From Cupriavidus pauculus (lineage in GTDB: Bacteria; Pseudomonadota; Gammaproteobacteria; Burkholderiales; Burkholderiaceae), in NCBI RefSeq assembly GCF_022179805.1, contig NZ_BPUO01000024.1, forward strand, positions 1 through 64,000: a stretch of 64,000 nucleotides of DNA, written 5' to 3'. Of the stretch, positions 1 through 8,155 are shown one piece after another (within the stretch, counting starts at the first letter, position 1; every line of letters starts with the position of its first letter). The notes under the pieces are model-generated. The model ran no database searches, was not told the DNA's origin, and was given only the letters and a program-made list of their open reading frames with translations. The position numbers were made by a program, and so were the translations under genes.

Positions 1-63
1 TGAACCAGTTTGCTATTCTCTATGAGGAACGCTTCACCCACCCCGCATCGCTGAGATAATGCT

Positions 64-91
64 GGCTCACCGGCTAAGTTGACGGTGAGCC
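64..91. terminator. Hairpin, possible terminator
   Basis: A perfect 9-bp stem (64-72 paired with 83-91) encloses a 10-nt loop and is followed by TTTAA on the plus strand. It may end a plus-strand gene lying before the window, or simply separate that gene from the minus-strand efflux genes. The T-run is short, so function is uncertain. Confidence 0.4.
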
Positions 92-138
92 TTTAACTGC
101 CCTGAACACAAAAACGCTGACAGGCCCCATGGCGGCTC

Positions 139-206
139 TGCTTGCCTACAGGTCGCAAATTGAACCGCCAGCCCTCACCCCTGCCCCTCTCCCAGAGGGA
201 GAGGGG
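139..206 (+). repeat. Dispersed GC-rich palindromic repeat, copy 1
   Basis: The segment begins TGCTTGCC, continues with GTCGCAAATTG and CCCTCACCCC, and ends in a perfect 10-bp hairpin (184-193 with 197-206, loop AGA). The same blocks in the same order occur, reverse-complemented, at 46079-46150, so this is a dispersed element rather than a local hairpin. It lies just downstream of the efflux adaptor gene stop at 267-269. Confidence 0.7.
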
Positions 207-266
207 AAAACATAGGGTGATGGCCTTCGCCTTAGCGTACGGTGACAAAAACCACCACGCCTCACA

Positions 267-1430
267 TCACCCCGCATTCTCCGCAATGATCCTCTCGATC
301 CGCTGATCCGCATCACGCCCCACCGCCGCATACACATCCGTCGACAGCGGTGTCACGACCGGCAACGTATCCAGACTGGCGCCGCCATGCTCGTGCACAT
401 CCACCGTGGCCCGCATCGACAACCCAATCCGCAACGGGTGCACGGCCAACTGCGCTGGGTCCAGCGCAATTCGTACCGGCAACCTCTGCACCACCTTGAT
501 CCAGTTGCCGGTGGCATTCTGCGCGGGCAGCACCGAAAACGCCGCGCCGGTGCCAGCGGCGAAGCCGGCCACCTTGCCGACGTACCGCACGCGCGAGCCA
601 TAGAAATCGGCTTCCAGCGTCACGGGCTGGCCCACGCGCATGTCCTTCATCTGGTTTTCCTTGAAGTTGGCGTCCACCCAGACCTGGTCCAGCGGCACCA
701 CGCCCATCAACGCCACGCCTGGCGCCATGCGCTGGCCCACCTGCACGGCGCGGCGGGCGATGAAGCCGGTGACCGGCGCGGGCAGTGTCGAGCGGGCATA
801 GGCCAGGTAGGCGGTGCGATAGGCCGCCGCGGCGCGAGCCACGTCAGGGTGATCGGCAATCGTGGTGTTGCGGGTCAGTGCACGGTTCGATGCCAGTTGC
901 TCCAGCGCGGCCCGCAGCGACGCCTGCGCTTCCTTGAGCGTGGCCTGGGCGTGCTCGATGTCCTCTTTCGAAACGGCGCCGGTACCGTCGACCGACATGC
1001 GTCTGCGTAGATCATCACGGGCGTTCTCCACGTTGGCCTGCCGTTGGGCGATATTGGCCTGCAGCGTGCCGTTGTTGACATACAGCGTGCGCACCTGGCG
1101 CACGGTTTCCGCCAGTTGCGCGGCGGCCTGCTGCAGCGCTACCTGGCTGTCTGCCGGATCGAGTTGCACCAGCGGCTGGCCCATCGTCACGCGCTGCGTG
1201 TCGTCGGCGGCAATTGACACCACCGTGCCGGACACCTGCGACGTGACCTGCACCACGTTGCCGGCCACGTAGGCGTCGTCGGTGGACACGAAGTGCCGGC
1301 CGGTGGTCCACCACCACGCGCCGGTGGCGATGCCGGCCGTGGCGACGATCGCGGCCACGACGATCAGGCGCCGGCGTGGCACGGGGCGCATCTCGGCCGA
1401 GGGCACGGTGGGCGTGGCGGGTGTGTTCAT
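267..1430 (-). CDS. HlyD/EmrA-type membrane fusion protein of a multidrug efflux pump
   Basis: A 387-residue periplasmic adaptor that would bridge an inner-membrane transporter and an outer-membrane channel. One N-terminal membrane segment spans about residues 21-43. It is followed by a biotinyl-lipoyl-like region with the family motif STDDAYVAGN (about 50-60), a long coiled-coil hairpin (about 97-195) and a beta-barrel region. The start codon overlaps the stop of the upstream outer-membrane factor gene (ATGA at 1427-1430), so the two are translationally coupled. EmrA proteins normally work with an EmrB-like 14-helix MFS pump, but none follows in the 266 bases to the window edge. The family assignment is firm; the substrate is unknown. 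Confidence 0.9.
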   Translation of the reverse strand: MNTPATPTVPSAEMRPVPRRRLIVVAAIVATAGIATGAWWWTTGRHFVSTDDAYVAGNVVQVTSQVSGTVVSIAADDTQRVTMGQPLVQLDPADSQVALQQAAAQLAETVRQVRTLYVNNGTLQANIAQRQANVENARDDLRRRMSVDGTGAVSKEDIEHAQATLKEAQASLRAALEQLASNRALTRNTTIADHPDVARAAAAYRTAYLAYARSTLPAPVTGFIARRAVQVGQRMAPGVALMGVVPLDQVWVDANFKENQMKDMRVGQPVTLEADFYGSRVRYVGKVAGFAAGTGAAFSVLPAQNATGNWIKVVQRLPVRIALDPAQLAVHPLRIGLSMRATVDVHEHGGASLDTLPVVTPLSTDVYAAVGRDADQRIERIIAENAG

Positions 1431-2944
1431 GGCGTGTGGTTGTTGACGTGGTCCGGCACGGGCGCGGCGTCGGCGGGCAACTGTCCCGCGTAGCCACCGC
1501 CGAGCGTCCAGACCAGCTGGAATTGAAGATCGAGTTGGCGCCCCTGCAGCAGCGCCAGCAGCCGCTGCTGGGCCAGCACGCTGTCCTGCGCGGTCAGCAC
1601 GGCCAGTTGATTGACCAGCCCCGCCTGCCAGCGGTCACCGGCCAGCGCGAACGCATGCTGCGCGAACTGCAGGGCCCGCTGGCGCTGCGGCATCTCGGTG
1701 GTCACCGCGCCCAGGCTGCCCACCGTGTCGGCGATCTCGCGCAGGGCATCGGTCAACGTCTGGTTGTAGTCGGCGACGGCCGCGTCATAGTCGGCATGGC
1801 GCGCGTGCAGGTCCGCACGCAGCCGGCCGCCTTCGAACACCGGCAGCCGCAATGACGGGCCAAACGCAAAGGCGCGGCTCGCGCCGAGCAGGAAATCGGA
1901 CGGTGTGATCGTGGTCAGCCCGGCCACGGCCGACAGCGTGATATCGGGCAGGAATTCAGCGCGCGCCACGTCGATGTCCTTCGATGCCGCCTCCACGCGC
2001 CAGCGGGCGGCCACCAGGTCGGGCCGGCGCGACAGCAGGCCGATCCGGGCATCGTCGGGAAGTTTCAGGGTCGAGTTGGCCAGCAGCACGGGCCGGGCGA
2101 TGGCCAGGCCGCGATCGGGGCCCTTGCCCAGCAGCGCGGCAAGCTGATGGCGCGTGACGTCGATGTCGTCGTCGACCTGGGTCAGGTCCGCTTCGGCGCT
2201 GGCCAGGTCGGCGGCCTGCAAGGTCAGGCCAACCTGGCTGTCGAGCCCGGCCACGAGCCGCGCGCGGCCCACCGTCGACAGTTGCCGACGCTGCGCGATG
2301 GTTTGCGTAGCCACATCGCGCAGTGCATACAGCGTGGCCAGCCGCGCATAGACACGCGCCACGCCCGTGGTCAGCAGCAGCCGGGCCGACTGGCGTTCCG
2401 CCTCGGCCTCGCGCACACCCGACAGCGCCGCCTGCAGCGCGTTGCGGTGCTTGCCCCAGAAGTCCAGGTCATACGTCAGTCCGCTGGAGAGCTGCACCTG
2501 GTTGACCCAGCGGCCCGACAGCGGCGTGGCGCCCAGCAGGTCCGTCTCCGAGATGCGCTGGCGCGTCACGCCGCCCCGGATATCGACGTCGGGATACAGG
2601 CCGCTCCGCGCGCCCTCGGCCACGGCCCGCGCGGCCTCCACGCGCGCCTCGGCGGCCTGCAAGGTGGGGCTTCCGGCCACGGCCTCGCGCGCCAGCGCTG
2701 CCAGTTGCGGATCGCCAAAGGCGTCCAGCCAGTCGTCGGCCGGCCATTGGCCGTGCTGGGCCGGCAGGCTTTGCGCGGTGTCGGCCACGGGCGCCAGCGT
2801 CTGCGTGGGCGCGCTGTGGTCGAACGCCGCGCAACCGGCCAAGGCCAGGGCGGACAGCAAGGCGGCGGCGCCCTGCGCCGGCAGCCGCCATCGGGTAGCG
2901 GCGTGCATGGCGGCCCCAATCTGATGGTAGATGCGGCGAATCAT
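1427..2944 (-). CDS. NodT-family outer-membrane efflux lipoprotein
   Basis: An outer-membrane factor of the TolC/NodT type, about 505 residues, the usual family length. It carries a lipoprotein signal ending ALAGC with Cys38 as the lipidated residue. The rest has the two repeated OEP domains, with the typical segments WLDAFGDPQL and LLSRRPDLVAARWRVEAA. An internal ATG at 2908 would give a more usual signal peptide with the Cys at position 26; neither start has a strong ribosome site. It is the first gene of a two-gene operon with the adaptor at 267-1430. It would form the exit channel of a tripartite drug or aromatic-acid exporter. Confidence 0.9.
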   Translation of the reverse strand: MIRRIYHQIGAAMHAATRWRLPAQGAAALLSALALAGCAAFDHSAPTQTLAPVADTAQSLPAQHGQWPADDWLDAFGDPQLAALAREAVAGSPTLQAAEARVEAARAVAEGARSGLYPDVDIRGGVTRQRISETDLLGATPLSGRWVNQVQLSSGLTYDLDFWGKHRNALQAALSGVREAEAERQSARLLLTTGVARVYARLATLYALRDVATQTIAQRRQLSTVGRARLVAGLDSQVGLTLQAADLASAEADLTQVDDDIDVTRHQLAALLGKGPDRGLAIARPVLLANSTLKLPDDARIGLLSRRPDLVAARWRVEAASKDIDVARAEFLPDITLSAVAGLTTITPSDFLLGASRAFAFGPSLRLPVFEGGRLRADLHARHADYDAAVADYNQTLTDALREIADTVGSLGAVTTEMPQRQRALQFAQHAFALAGDRWQAGLVNQLAVLTAQDSVLAQQRLLALLQGRQLDLQFQLVWTLGGGYAGQLPADAAPVPDHVNNHTP

Positions 2945-3159
2945 GGCCGAGCCGCGCCGGTCAGGTCATTGCGAACGCCACGTTATTTAGGGATGGCACG
3001 GCCGCCTCCATTCCGCCACCAAATGCCCCGTTCCGGTGCACAAAGATGGCCCGGACTATACCTTCGTTTAACGCTGTACCACCCACGCGGCAATTGTGGG
3101 CATCCGTACCCGGCTCCTAGCATTCCAGTCATCCACCGACTGCTTCCACGGGAGCCGCC

Positions 3160-3312
3160 ATGAAACCGCAAAAACTCTGGATGCTCATCCTCGCCATCGT
3201 CCTCGCCTTTGCCACCGTCGGCGTGGCCGGCGCAACGGTCTACCGCATGTGGCAGCAGGCCATCGCCCCCGTGCACGTCACCGCCGCCGCGCTGTGGCAC
3301 ATCCATTCCTGA
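3160..3312 (+). CDS. Small single-span membrane protein at the head of the oxidase operon
   Basis: A 50-residue ORF starting at an ATG preceded by GGGAG at good spacing (3150-3154). Residues 6-28 are a hydrophobic helix, followed by a short tail rich in Trp, His and Ala that ends HIHS. It is followed after 7 nt by a second tiny membrane ORF, then by the AraC regulator, the DUF3331 gene and the cio oxidase genes on the same strand. I do not recognise a named family. Its place suggests an accessory or assembly peptide of the oxidase, by analogy with CydX and YnhF of cytochrome bd, but this is inference. Confidence 0.6.
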   Translation: MKPQKLWMLILAIVLAFATVGVAGATVYRMWQQAIAPVHVTAAALWHIHS

Positions 3313-3319
3313 GGCCGGC

Positions 3320-3421
3320 ATGACCGAACAGGAAAGCCTGTTGCTCATGTACGGCTGGATTGCCCTCGCGGTCCTCAACCTGATCCTGATCGCCATCGCC
3401 TTCATTCAGTACGCTGAATGA
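3320..3421 (+). CDS. Second small membrane peptide of the oxidase operon
   Basis: A 33-residue ORF (starts MTEQESLLLMYGW, ends QYAE) with a GAGG Shine-Dalgarno overlapping the preceding stop. One hydrophobic helix covers about residues 8-29, with acidic residues at both ends. Its stop overlaps a possible ATG of the AraC gene at 3418. Size and single helix recall the CydX-like small subunits of bd oxidases, but the sequence is not one I can assign to that family. Translation is likely from the ribosome site and gene packing. Confidence 0.55.
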   Translation: MTEQESLLLMYGWIALAVLNLILIAIAFIQYAE

Positions 3422-3459
3422 CCGCGCGGCGTCCACACCCGCCTCCCGGGAGCTTCGCC

Positions 3460-4485
3460 ATGAAAGATGTATCGACCACCGTTCTCGACGCGACCATCGA
3501 CCTCGATGTGACCGACATGCCCGCGCCGCGCCAGACGCCGCCACAGTTGCGCATCGCGGCCGCCCAGGCGCCCGAGTTCGTCCAGCGCGAGAACCGCTGG
3601 CGCCAGGCGCCCGACATGCCGGCGTCGGCGATCCATCGGCCCGACCCGATCGTGGTGACGCGCTGGACGTGCGATGGCGAACCCCCGGTCACCGTGTCGC
3701 ACGCCGGCGACGACAGCCGGCACTGCATTGCGATCAACCTTCGGTCGAGCTCGATCCGCTTCCTGTGCGGCGGCATGCCGGTGTTCGACGGACGCCTGGG
3801 TGCCGGCGCGGTCCACGTCACCGCGCCGGGCACCTCCACCAGTGCCGTTTACGCATCGGCCAGCGACGTGCTGCACCTGTTCGTGCCGCAATCGGTGCTG
3901 GCCGCCTGCTACGAAGACCAGTTCGGCCATCCGCACGACGGGGAGCTGCGCCTGGATGACCCGTTCTTCCACGCCGACCCCGCGCTGGAACGCCTGGGCC
4001 AGGCGCTGGCCGTGGCGCATTCGCAAGACCCCGGCCTGGGCCGCATCTTTGCCGACAGCGTGGCGCTGGCCATCGTGGCACGCGTGGTGGCCAACCACTT
4101 CCAGCGCGTCGCGTCGAACGCGCGGGCCGCCACCACGTTGCCGCAATGGCGCCTGCGGCGCGCCATCGAGTTCATCGACGCCAACCTGTCGGCGCCCATC
4201 GGCCTGGCCGATATTGCGCGCAGCACGGGCCTGACCCGTATGTACTTTGCTGCCCAGTTCCGCCGCACCACCGGCATGCGTCCGCACGAATACCTGGTGC
4301 GCCGGCGCATCGAACACGCGCAGGACCTGCTGCGCGGCGCCGAGGGCAGCGTGCTGGAAGTGGCCATGCGCTGCGGCTTCCGCTCGCAGGCGCACTTCAC
4401 CACGGTCTTCAAGCGCTTTGTCGGCGATACGCCGCACTGCTGGCGCGTCAAGGTCACCTCAACTCCCGGGAGCTCCCATGGCTGA
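3460..4485 (+). CDS. AraC-family transcriptional regulator
   Basis: A 341-residue regulator. The N-terminal half (to about 220) is a ligand-binding region of the AraC_binding_2 kind. The C-terminal ~100 residues form two helix-turn-helix motifs, including ADIARSTGLTRMYFAAQFRR and a second HTH near EVAMRCGFRSQAHFTTVFKR. I chose the ATG at 3460 because GGGAG lies 7 nt upstream; an in-frame ATG at 3418 overlaps the previous stop but has no such site. It overlaps the DUF3331 gene by 8 nt and precedes the cio genes, so it is likely co-transcribed with them and may control them. The effector is unknown. Confidence 0.88.
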   Translation: MKDVSTTVLDATIDLDVTDMPAPRQTPPQLRIAAAQAPEFVQRENRWRQAPDMPASAIHRPDPIVVTRWTCDGEPPVTVSHAGDDSRHCIAINLRSSSIRFLCGGMPVFDGRLGAGAVHVTAPGTSTSAVYASASDVLHLFVPQSVLAACYEDQFGHPHDGELRLDDPFFHADPALERLGQALAVAHSQDPGLGRIFADSVALAIVARVVANHFQRVASNARAATTLPQWRLRRAIEFIDANLSAPIGLADIARSTGLTRMYFAAQFRRTTGMRPHEYLVRRRIEHAQDLLRGAEGSVLEVAMRCGFRSQAHFTTVFKRFVGDTPHCWRVKVTSTPGSSHG

Positions 4486-4954
4486 AATCCTGCACTCCGC
4501 CCCTGCCGACGTTCGCGATCTCGCCGATGTCCGCGACAGTGCCTGCGACACCTGGCTGCGCACCATCGCGCTGCTGGAACCGCAGCGGCATACGCTCACT
4601 TCGCTCACGTACTCGGCCGAGGACAACGCGCTGCGCGCCCACGCGCCTATCGTCACCGTGATCGAACGGCTCAGCGCCGCCATGGCCGTGGTGAGCTGGC
4701 GCGACGCCACGCACTGCCGCTACGGCGCGCAGGTCTGGACGGCGGGCACCGCACGCGACACCGGCGTCTGCGCGCTGTCGGGGCAGGCCATCGACCGGAC
4801 CGATCTCGTGTTCCGGCCGCAGCGGTCGCGCCCGCCCGCGCTCAATGCCGACGCCATGATCCTGGCCAAGGCCATGGACCACGCCAGCGTCACCGCCGCG
4901 CCCGCGCAGGACGACGATCCGCCTACGTTCCGCTATCGCGCCAACGCCCGGTGA
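4478..4954 (+). CDS. DUF3331-family protein
   Basis: A 158-residue soluble protein that matches my recollection of DUF3331, a family largely confined to Burkholderiales. The core includes VVSWRDATHCRYGAQVW, GVCALSGQAI and DLVFRPQ; the paired Cys residues (one in THCRY, one in GVCAL) could bind a metal or form a disulfide. The function is unknown. The start is set by GGGAGCTCCC just before the ATG, and it overlaps the AraC stop by 8 nt. Seven nt separate its stop from the cioA start, so it sits inside the oxidase operon. A regulatory or redox-sensing role there is only a guess. Confidence 0.78.
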   Translation: MAEILHSAPADVRDLADVRDSACDTWLRTIALLEPQRHTLTSLTYSAEDNALRAHAPIVTVIERLSAAMAVVSWRDATHCRYGAQVWTAGTARDTGVCALSGQAIDRTDLVFRPQRSRPPALNADAMILAKAMDHASVTAAPAQDDDPPTFRYRANAR

Positions 4955-4961
4955 GCCCGCC

Positions 4962-6362
4962 ATGCATGAAGTCCTCGATCTTTCGCGGCTGCAGTTCGGC
5001 TTCACGGCCGTCTTCCATATCCTCTGGCCGATCCTGACCATCAGCCTGTCGGCGTTCCTGTTCATCGTCGAAGTGCTCTGGATTCGCACCAACGACGTCA
5101 CCTGGTACCGCCACGCGCGCTTCTGGAGCAAGCTGCTGTTGCTGAACTTTGCCGTCGGCGTGGTCAGCGGCATTCCGATGGAGTTCGAGTTCGGCACCAA
5201 CTGGAGCGCGTTCTCGCAGTTCACCGGCCAGTTCTTCGGCAACATCCTCGGCTTCGAGGGCGCCATGGCGTTCATGCTCGAAGCCGGCTTTGTCGGCATC
5301 ATGATGTTCGGCTGGGACCGCGTGCCGCGCGGCGTCCACCTGTTTGCCACCGGCATGGTGGCACTGGGGTCGTCGCTGTCGGCGTTCTGGATCATGGTGG
5401 CCAACTCGTGGATGCAGACGCCGACCGGCGTGGCCGTGGTGGACGGCAAGATCGTCGTCACCGACTACCTGCGCGCGATCTTCAACCCCGATGCGTTCTG
5501 GGGCATTGCCCACATGTGGGTGGCCGCGCTTGAAACGGGCCTGGTGGTCGTGGCCGGCATTTCGGCGTGGTACCTGCTCCGCCGCCGCCAGCCCGAGTTC
5601 TTCGCGCGATCTTTCCGGCTGGCGATGGTGCTGCTGGTAATCGTGGCGCCGCTGCAGGTGTGGCTGGGCGACGGCAGTGGCGTGGACGTCTTCGAGACCC
5701 AGCCGGCCAAGGGCGCCGCCATCGAAGGGCACTGGCAGACCAATGCGCCGGGCACGGCCGCATCGTGGTCGCTGCTGGCATGGCCGGACCAGGCCGCGCA
5801 GCGCAACGACTGGTCCATCGAGGTGCCCGGCATGCTGAGCCTGCTGGCCACGCACAAGGTGCATGGCACGGTCACCGGCATGGCCGATATTCCGCGCGCC
5901 GACCAGCCGCCAATGCTGCCGCTTCTGTACTACTCGTTTCGCGTGATGGCCGGCATCGGCTTCCTGTTCGTACTGCTGGCGTTCTGGACGGCGTACGTAC
6001 TGCGGCGCACGCGCCATCAGCCAGCCGCGCTGAGCCAGTACCGGGGCCTGATGCTGGCCTGGGTGCTGGCTATTCCGCTGCCCTACCTCGCGGTGGAATG
6101 TGGCTGGATCGTGCGCGAGGTGGGCCGCCAGCCGTGGCTCGTGCATGGCCTGATGCGCACGCAGGATGGCGTCTCCACCGCAATCTCGGCGGCCGATGTG
6201 ACCGGCAGCATCGCCATGTTCGCCGCCTTCTACATCGTGCTGCTGGCCACGTTCACCTGGCTGGCCGCCCGCTGGCTGCGCAAGGGCCCGGACCTGACGC
6301 TCGCCGCGCCGGCACTCACGCCGGCCGCCCTGCCCCGCACTGCCGAACGCGGCACCTACTGA
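4962..6362 (+). CDS. cioA: Cytochrome bd-type ubiquinol oxidase subunit I, cyanide-insensitive (CIO) type
   Basis: The 466-residue subunit I of a bd-type quinol oxidase, which reduces O2 to water at the cytoplasmic membrane using quinol electrons. The expected haem ligands are visible: His19, His184 and Met329 in SFRVMAG. The conserved acidic pair Glu99/Glu107 (GFEGAMAFMLEAGF) is also present. The protein is short and has only a short quinol loop, as in the CIO branch rather than the long-loop E. coli CydA. It starts 7 nt after the DUF3331 gene and is followed after 16 nt by cioB. The class is sure; the CIO label rests on length and loop. Confidence 0.95.
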   Translation: MHEVLDLSRLQFGFTAVFHILWPILTISLSAFLFIVEVLWIRTNDVTWYRHARFWSKLLLLNFAVGVVSGIPMEFEFGTNWSAFSQFTGQFFGNILGFEGAMAFMLEAGFVGIMMFGWDRVPRGVHLFATGMVALGSSLSAFWIMVANSWMQTPTGVAVVDGKIVVTDYLRAIFNPDAFWGIAHMWVAALETGLVVVAGISAWYLLRRRQPEFFARSFRLAMVLLVIVAPLQVWLGDGSGVDVFETQPAKGAAIEGHWQTNAPGTAASWSLLAWPDQAAQRNDWSIEVPGMLSLLATHKVHGTVTGMADIPRADQPPMLPLLYYSFRVMAGIGFLFVLLAFWTAYVLRRTRHQPAALSQYRGLMLAWVLAIPLPYLAVECGWIVREVGRQPWLVHGLMRTQDGVSTAISAADVTGSIAMFAAFYIVLLATFTWLAARWLRKGPDLTLAAPALTPAALPRTAERGTY

Positions 6363-6378
6363 TCACCGGAGATCCGTC

Positions 6379-7350
6379 ATGGACAATTCCCCGCACACCC
6401 TGCTGGTGTCGCTCTGGTTCTGCATCCTGGGCCTGATGCTGGCCTGCTATGTGGTGACCGACGGCTTTGACCTGGGCATCGGCATCCTGAGCCTGTTCGA
6501 GCCCGAGCGCGAACGGCGCGACGTGATGGTCGAGTCGATTGCCCACGTCTGGGATGCCAACGAAACGTGGCTCGTGGTGCTGGGCGGCGGGCTGTTTGGC
6601 GCCTTTCCGGCCGCCTACGCCACGCTGCTGCCCCAACTCTACCTGCCACTGATGGCGCTGATTGCCGGGCTGATCATGCGTGGCGCGGCCATCGAATTCC
6701 GCCACGCGGCCGAGCGCGGCCCGTTCTGGGACCGCGTGTTTGGCGTGGGCAGCCTGCTGGCCGCCGTCTCGCAGGGCGTGATCCTGGGCCGCATCGTCAC
6801 CGGGCTGAACCCCGGGGGCTGGAACGCCGTGTTCACGCTGTTCGCGGCCGTGGGCGTGGCCGCCGGCTATGCGCTGCTGGGCGCCACCTACCTGATCAAG
6901 AAGACGTCGTATCCGGTGGAATCCGCCGCCCGCACCTGGACGCTCGTCACGCTGCCGGTGACAGTGGTGAGCGCGCTGGTGCTGTCCGGCGCCACGCTCC
7001 GGCTGAGCCTGATCGGCACCGAGCGCTGGCACCAGCACGGCGTGCTGGCCGTACTGCTGGTGCTGGGCGCGATGGCCGCCGGCGCCGTGGCCTGGATCGC
7101 CGGATCCACGTGGACGGGCAGCCGCCGCGCGCCGTTCCGGGCGACCGTGCTGCTGTTCCTGGTGTCGTTCGACGGGTTGGCCATCAGCCTGTTCCCGTAC
7201 GTGGTGCCGGGCCGCCTATCGCTGATCGACGCGGCATCCGACGACCGTACGCTGGTATTCATGCTGATCGGTATCGGCGTGCTGCTGCCGGTCATGCTGG
7301 GCTACAACCTCTACCAGTACCACGTGTTCCGCAGCAAGGTGCCAGCCTGA
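6379..7350 (+). CDS. cioB: Cytochrome bd-type ubiquinol oxidase subunit II
   Basis: The 323-residue partner of CioA, with about eight or nine membrane helices. It has the family signatures LACYVVTDGFDLGIGIL near the N-terminus and VWDANETWLVVLGGGLFGAFP around residues 55-75. The ATG has a GGAGAT ribosome site. It is the last gene of the operon and ends before a strong bidirectional hairpin at 7397-7424. No CydX or DUF2474-type small ORF is evident directly downstream, which makes the two tiny membrane ORFs at the head of the operon more interesting. Confidence 0.95.
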   Translation: MDNSPHTLLVSLWFCILGLMLACYVVTDGFDLGIGILSLFEPERERRDVMVESIAHVWDANETWLVVLGGGLFGAFPAAYATLLPQLYLPLMALIAGLIMRGAAIEFRHAAERGPFWDRVFGVGSLLAAVSQGVILGRIVTGLNPGGWNAVFTLFAAVGVAAGYALLGATYLIKKTSYPVESAARTWTLVTLPVTVVSALVLSGATLRLSLIGTERWHQHGVLAVLLVLGAMAAGAVAWIAGSTWTGSRRAPFRATVLLFLVSFDGLAISLFPYVVPGRLSLIDAASDDRTLVFMLIGIGVLLPVMLGYNLYQYHVFRSKVPA

Positions 7351-7396
7351 CCGCTTGTCCGCCGCCGCATCGTTCCGCGGCGGTCTCCCAATAAAA

Positions 7397-7424
7397 AACG
7401 CCCTCTCCAGCCGGAGAGGGCGTT
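7397..7424. terminator. Bidirectional Rho-independent terminator
   Basis: A perfect 12-bp stem (7397-7408 with 7413-7424) with the 4-nt loop AGCC lies between the convergent cioB and dps genes. On the minus strand it is followed by a run of six T, a classic terminator for dps. On the plus strand the tail is weaker. Confidence 0.85.
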
Positions 7425-7445
7425 CTGCATGGTGCTGCGGCGATA

Positions 7446-7919
7446 TTACCGGACCGATTCGGCCAGGAACCAGGCGCGGCGCTGCGCCTCGTCGATCCAG
7501 TTCTCCAGCAGGCTGGCCGAGGCCACGTCGGCGTGGTCGTCGCAGATCGCATGGGCGTCGAGCATCGCCTCCACGAGCTTGAGATTGTCGGCATGCAGTT
7601 CACGCAGCATGGCCTTGGGCGACACGTCCTCGGCGTCGTTGTCGCGCACGCGCTGCAGCCGGGCAATGGCGCCGATCGAGCGCAGCGTGGTGCCGCCGAT
7701 CTTGCGCACGCGCTCGGCCACGTCGTCGGTCATGGCAAAGATCTGCGCCGACTGCTCGTCCAGCATCAGGTGGTAGTCCCGGAAATGCGGCCCCGACATA
7801 TGCCAGTGGAAGTTCTTGGTCTTCAGGTACAGCGCGAACACGTCGGCCAGCAGGCGGTTCAGGTGATCCGAGATTTCGGTGACGGCCAGGCCGGCGTCGT
7901 CGAGTTGGGTATTCGTCAT
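7446..7919 (-). CDS. dps: Dps-family DNA-binding ferritin-like protein
   Basis: A 157-residue mini-ferritin that forms dodecamers, oxidises Fe(II) with peroxide and protects DNA. The inter-subunit ferroxidase ligands are all visible at the expected spacing: His38 (NFHWHMSG), His50, Asp54, Asp65 and Glu69 (TDDVAERV). The start is supported by GGAG upstream. There is no long basic N-terminal tail of the E. coli type, so DNA binding may be weaker. It is monocistronic and converges on the oxidase operon. Confidence 0.93.
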   Translation of the reverse strand: MTNTQLDDAGLAVTEISDHLNRLLADVFALYLKTKNFHWHMSGPHFRDYHLMLDEQSAQIFAMTDDVAERVRKIGGTTLRSIGAIARLQRVRDNDAEDVSPKAMLRELHADNLKLVEAMLDAHAICDDHADVASASLLENWIDEAQRRAWFLAESVR

Positions 7920-8155
7920 GGTGACTCCAGAAGATGGGTGCGAAGGGGCGCGGGGGCCCTGTTCCAGTGCACTCGCGGCGGCATGCGCGCCCGGCGAGTG
8001 GGCAGTCCGACTATGCGCCCGACGGCGGGATGCCGATTGTCCGCAGGTGGACCGGTTTTACGAAACGCACCGGGCAACGTTAATGCATCAAACATCTCCT
8101 ATACCTTCATATGATTCCTCGACCAGTCATTCAGGACTAATATCAGCGTCGGATC

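Noticed and set aside
4962..7350. Long-loop cydAB of the E. coli kind
   Set aside because: Subunit I has 466 residues and a short quinol loop, so the CIO branch fits better.
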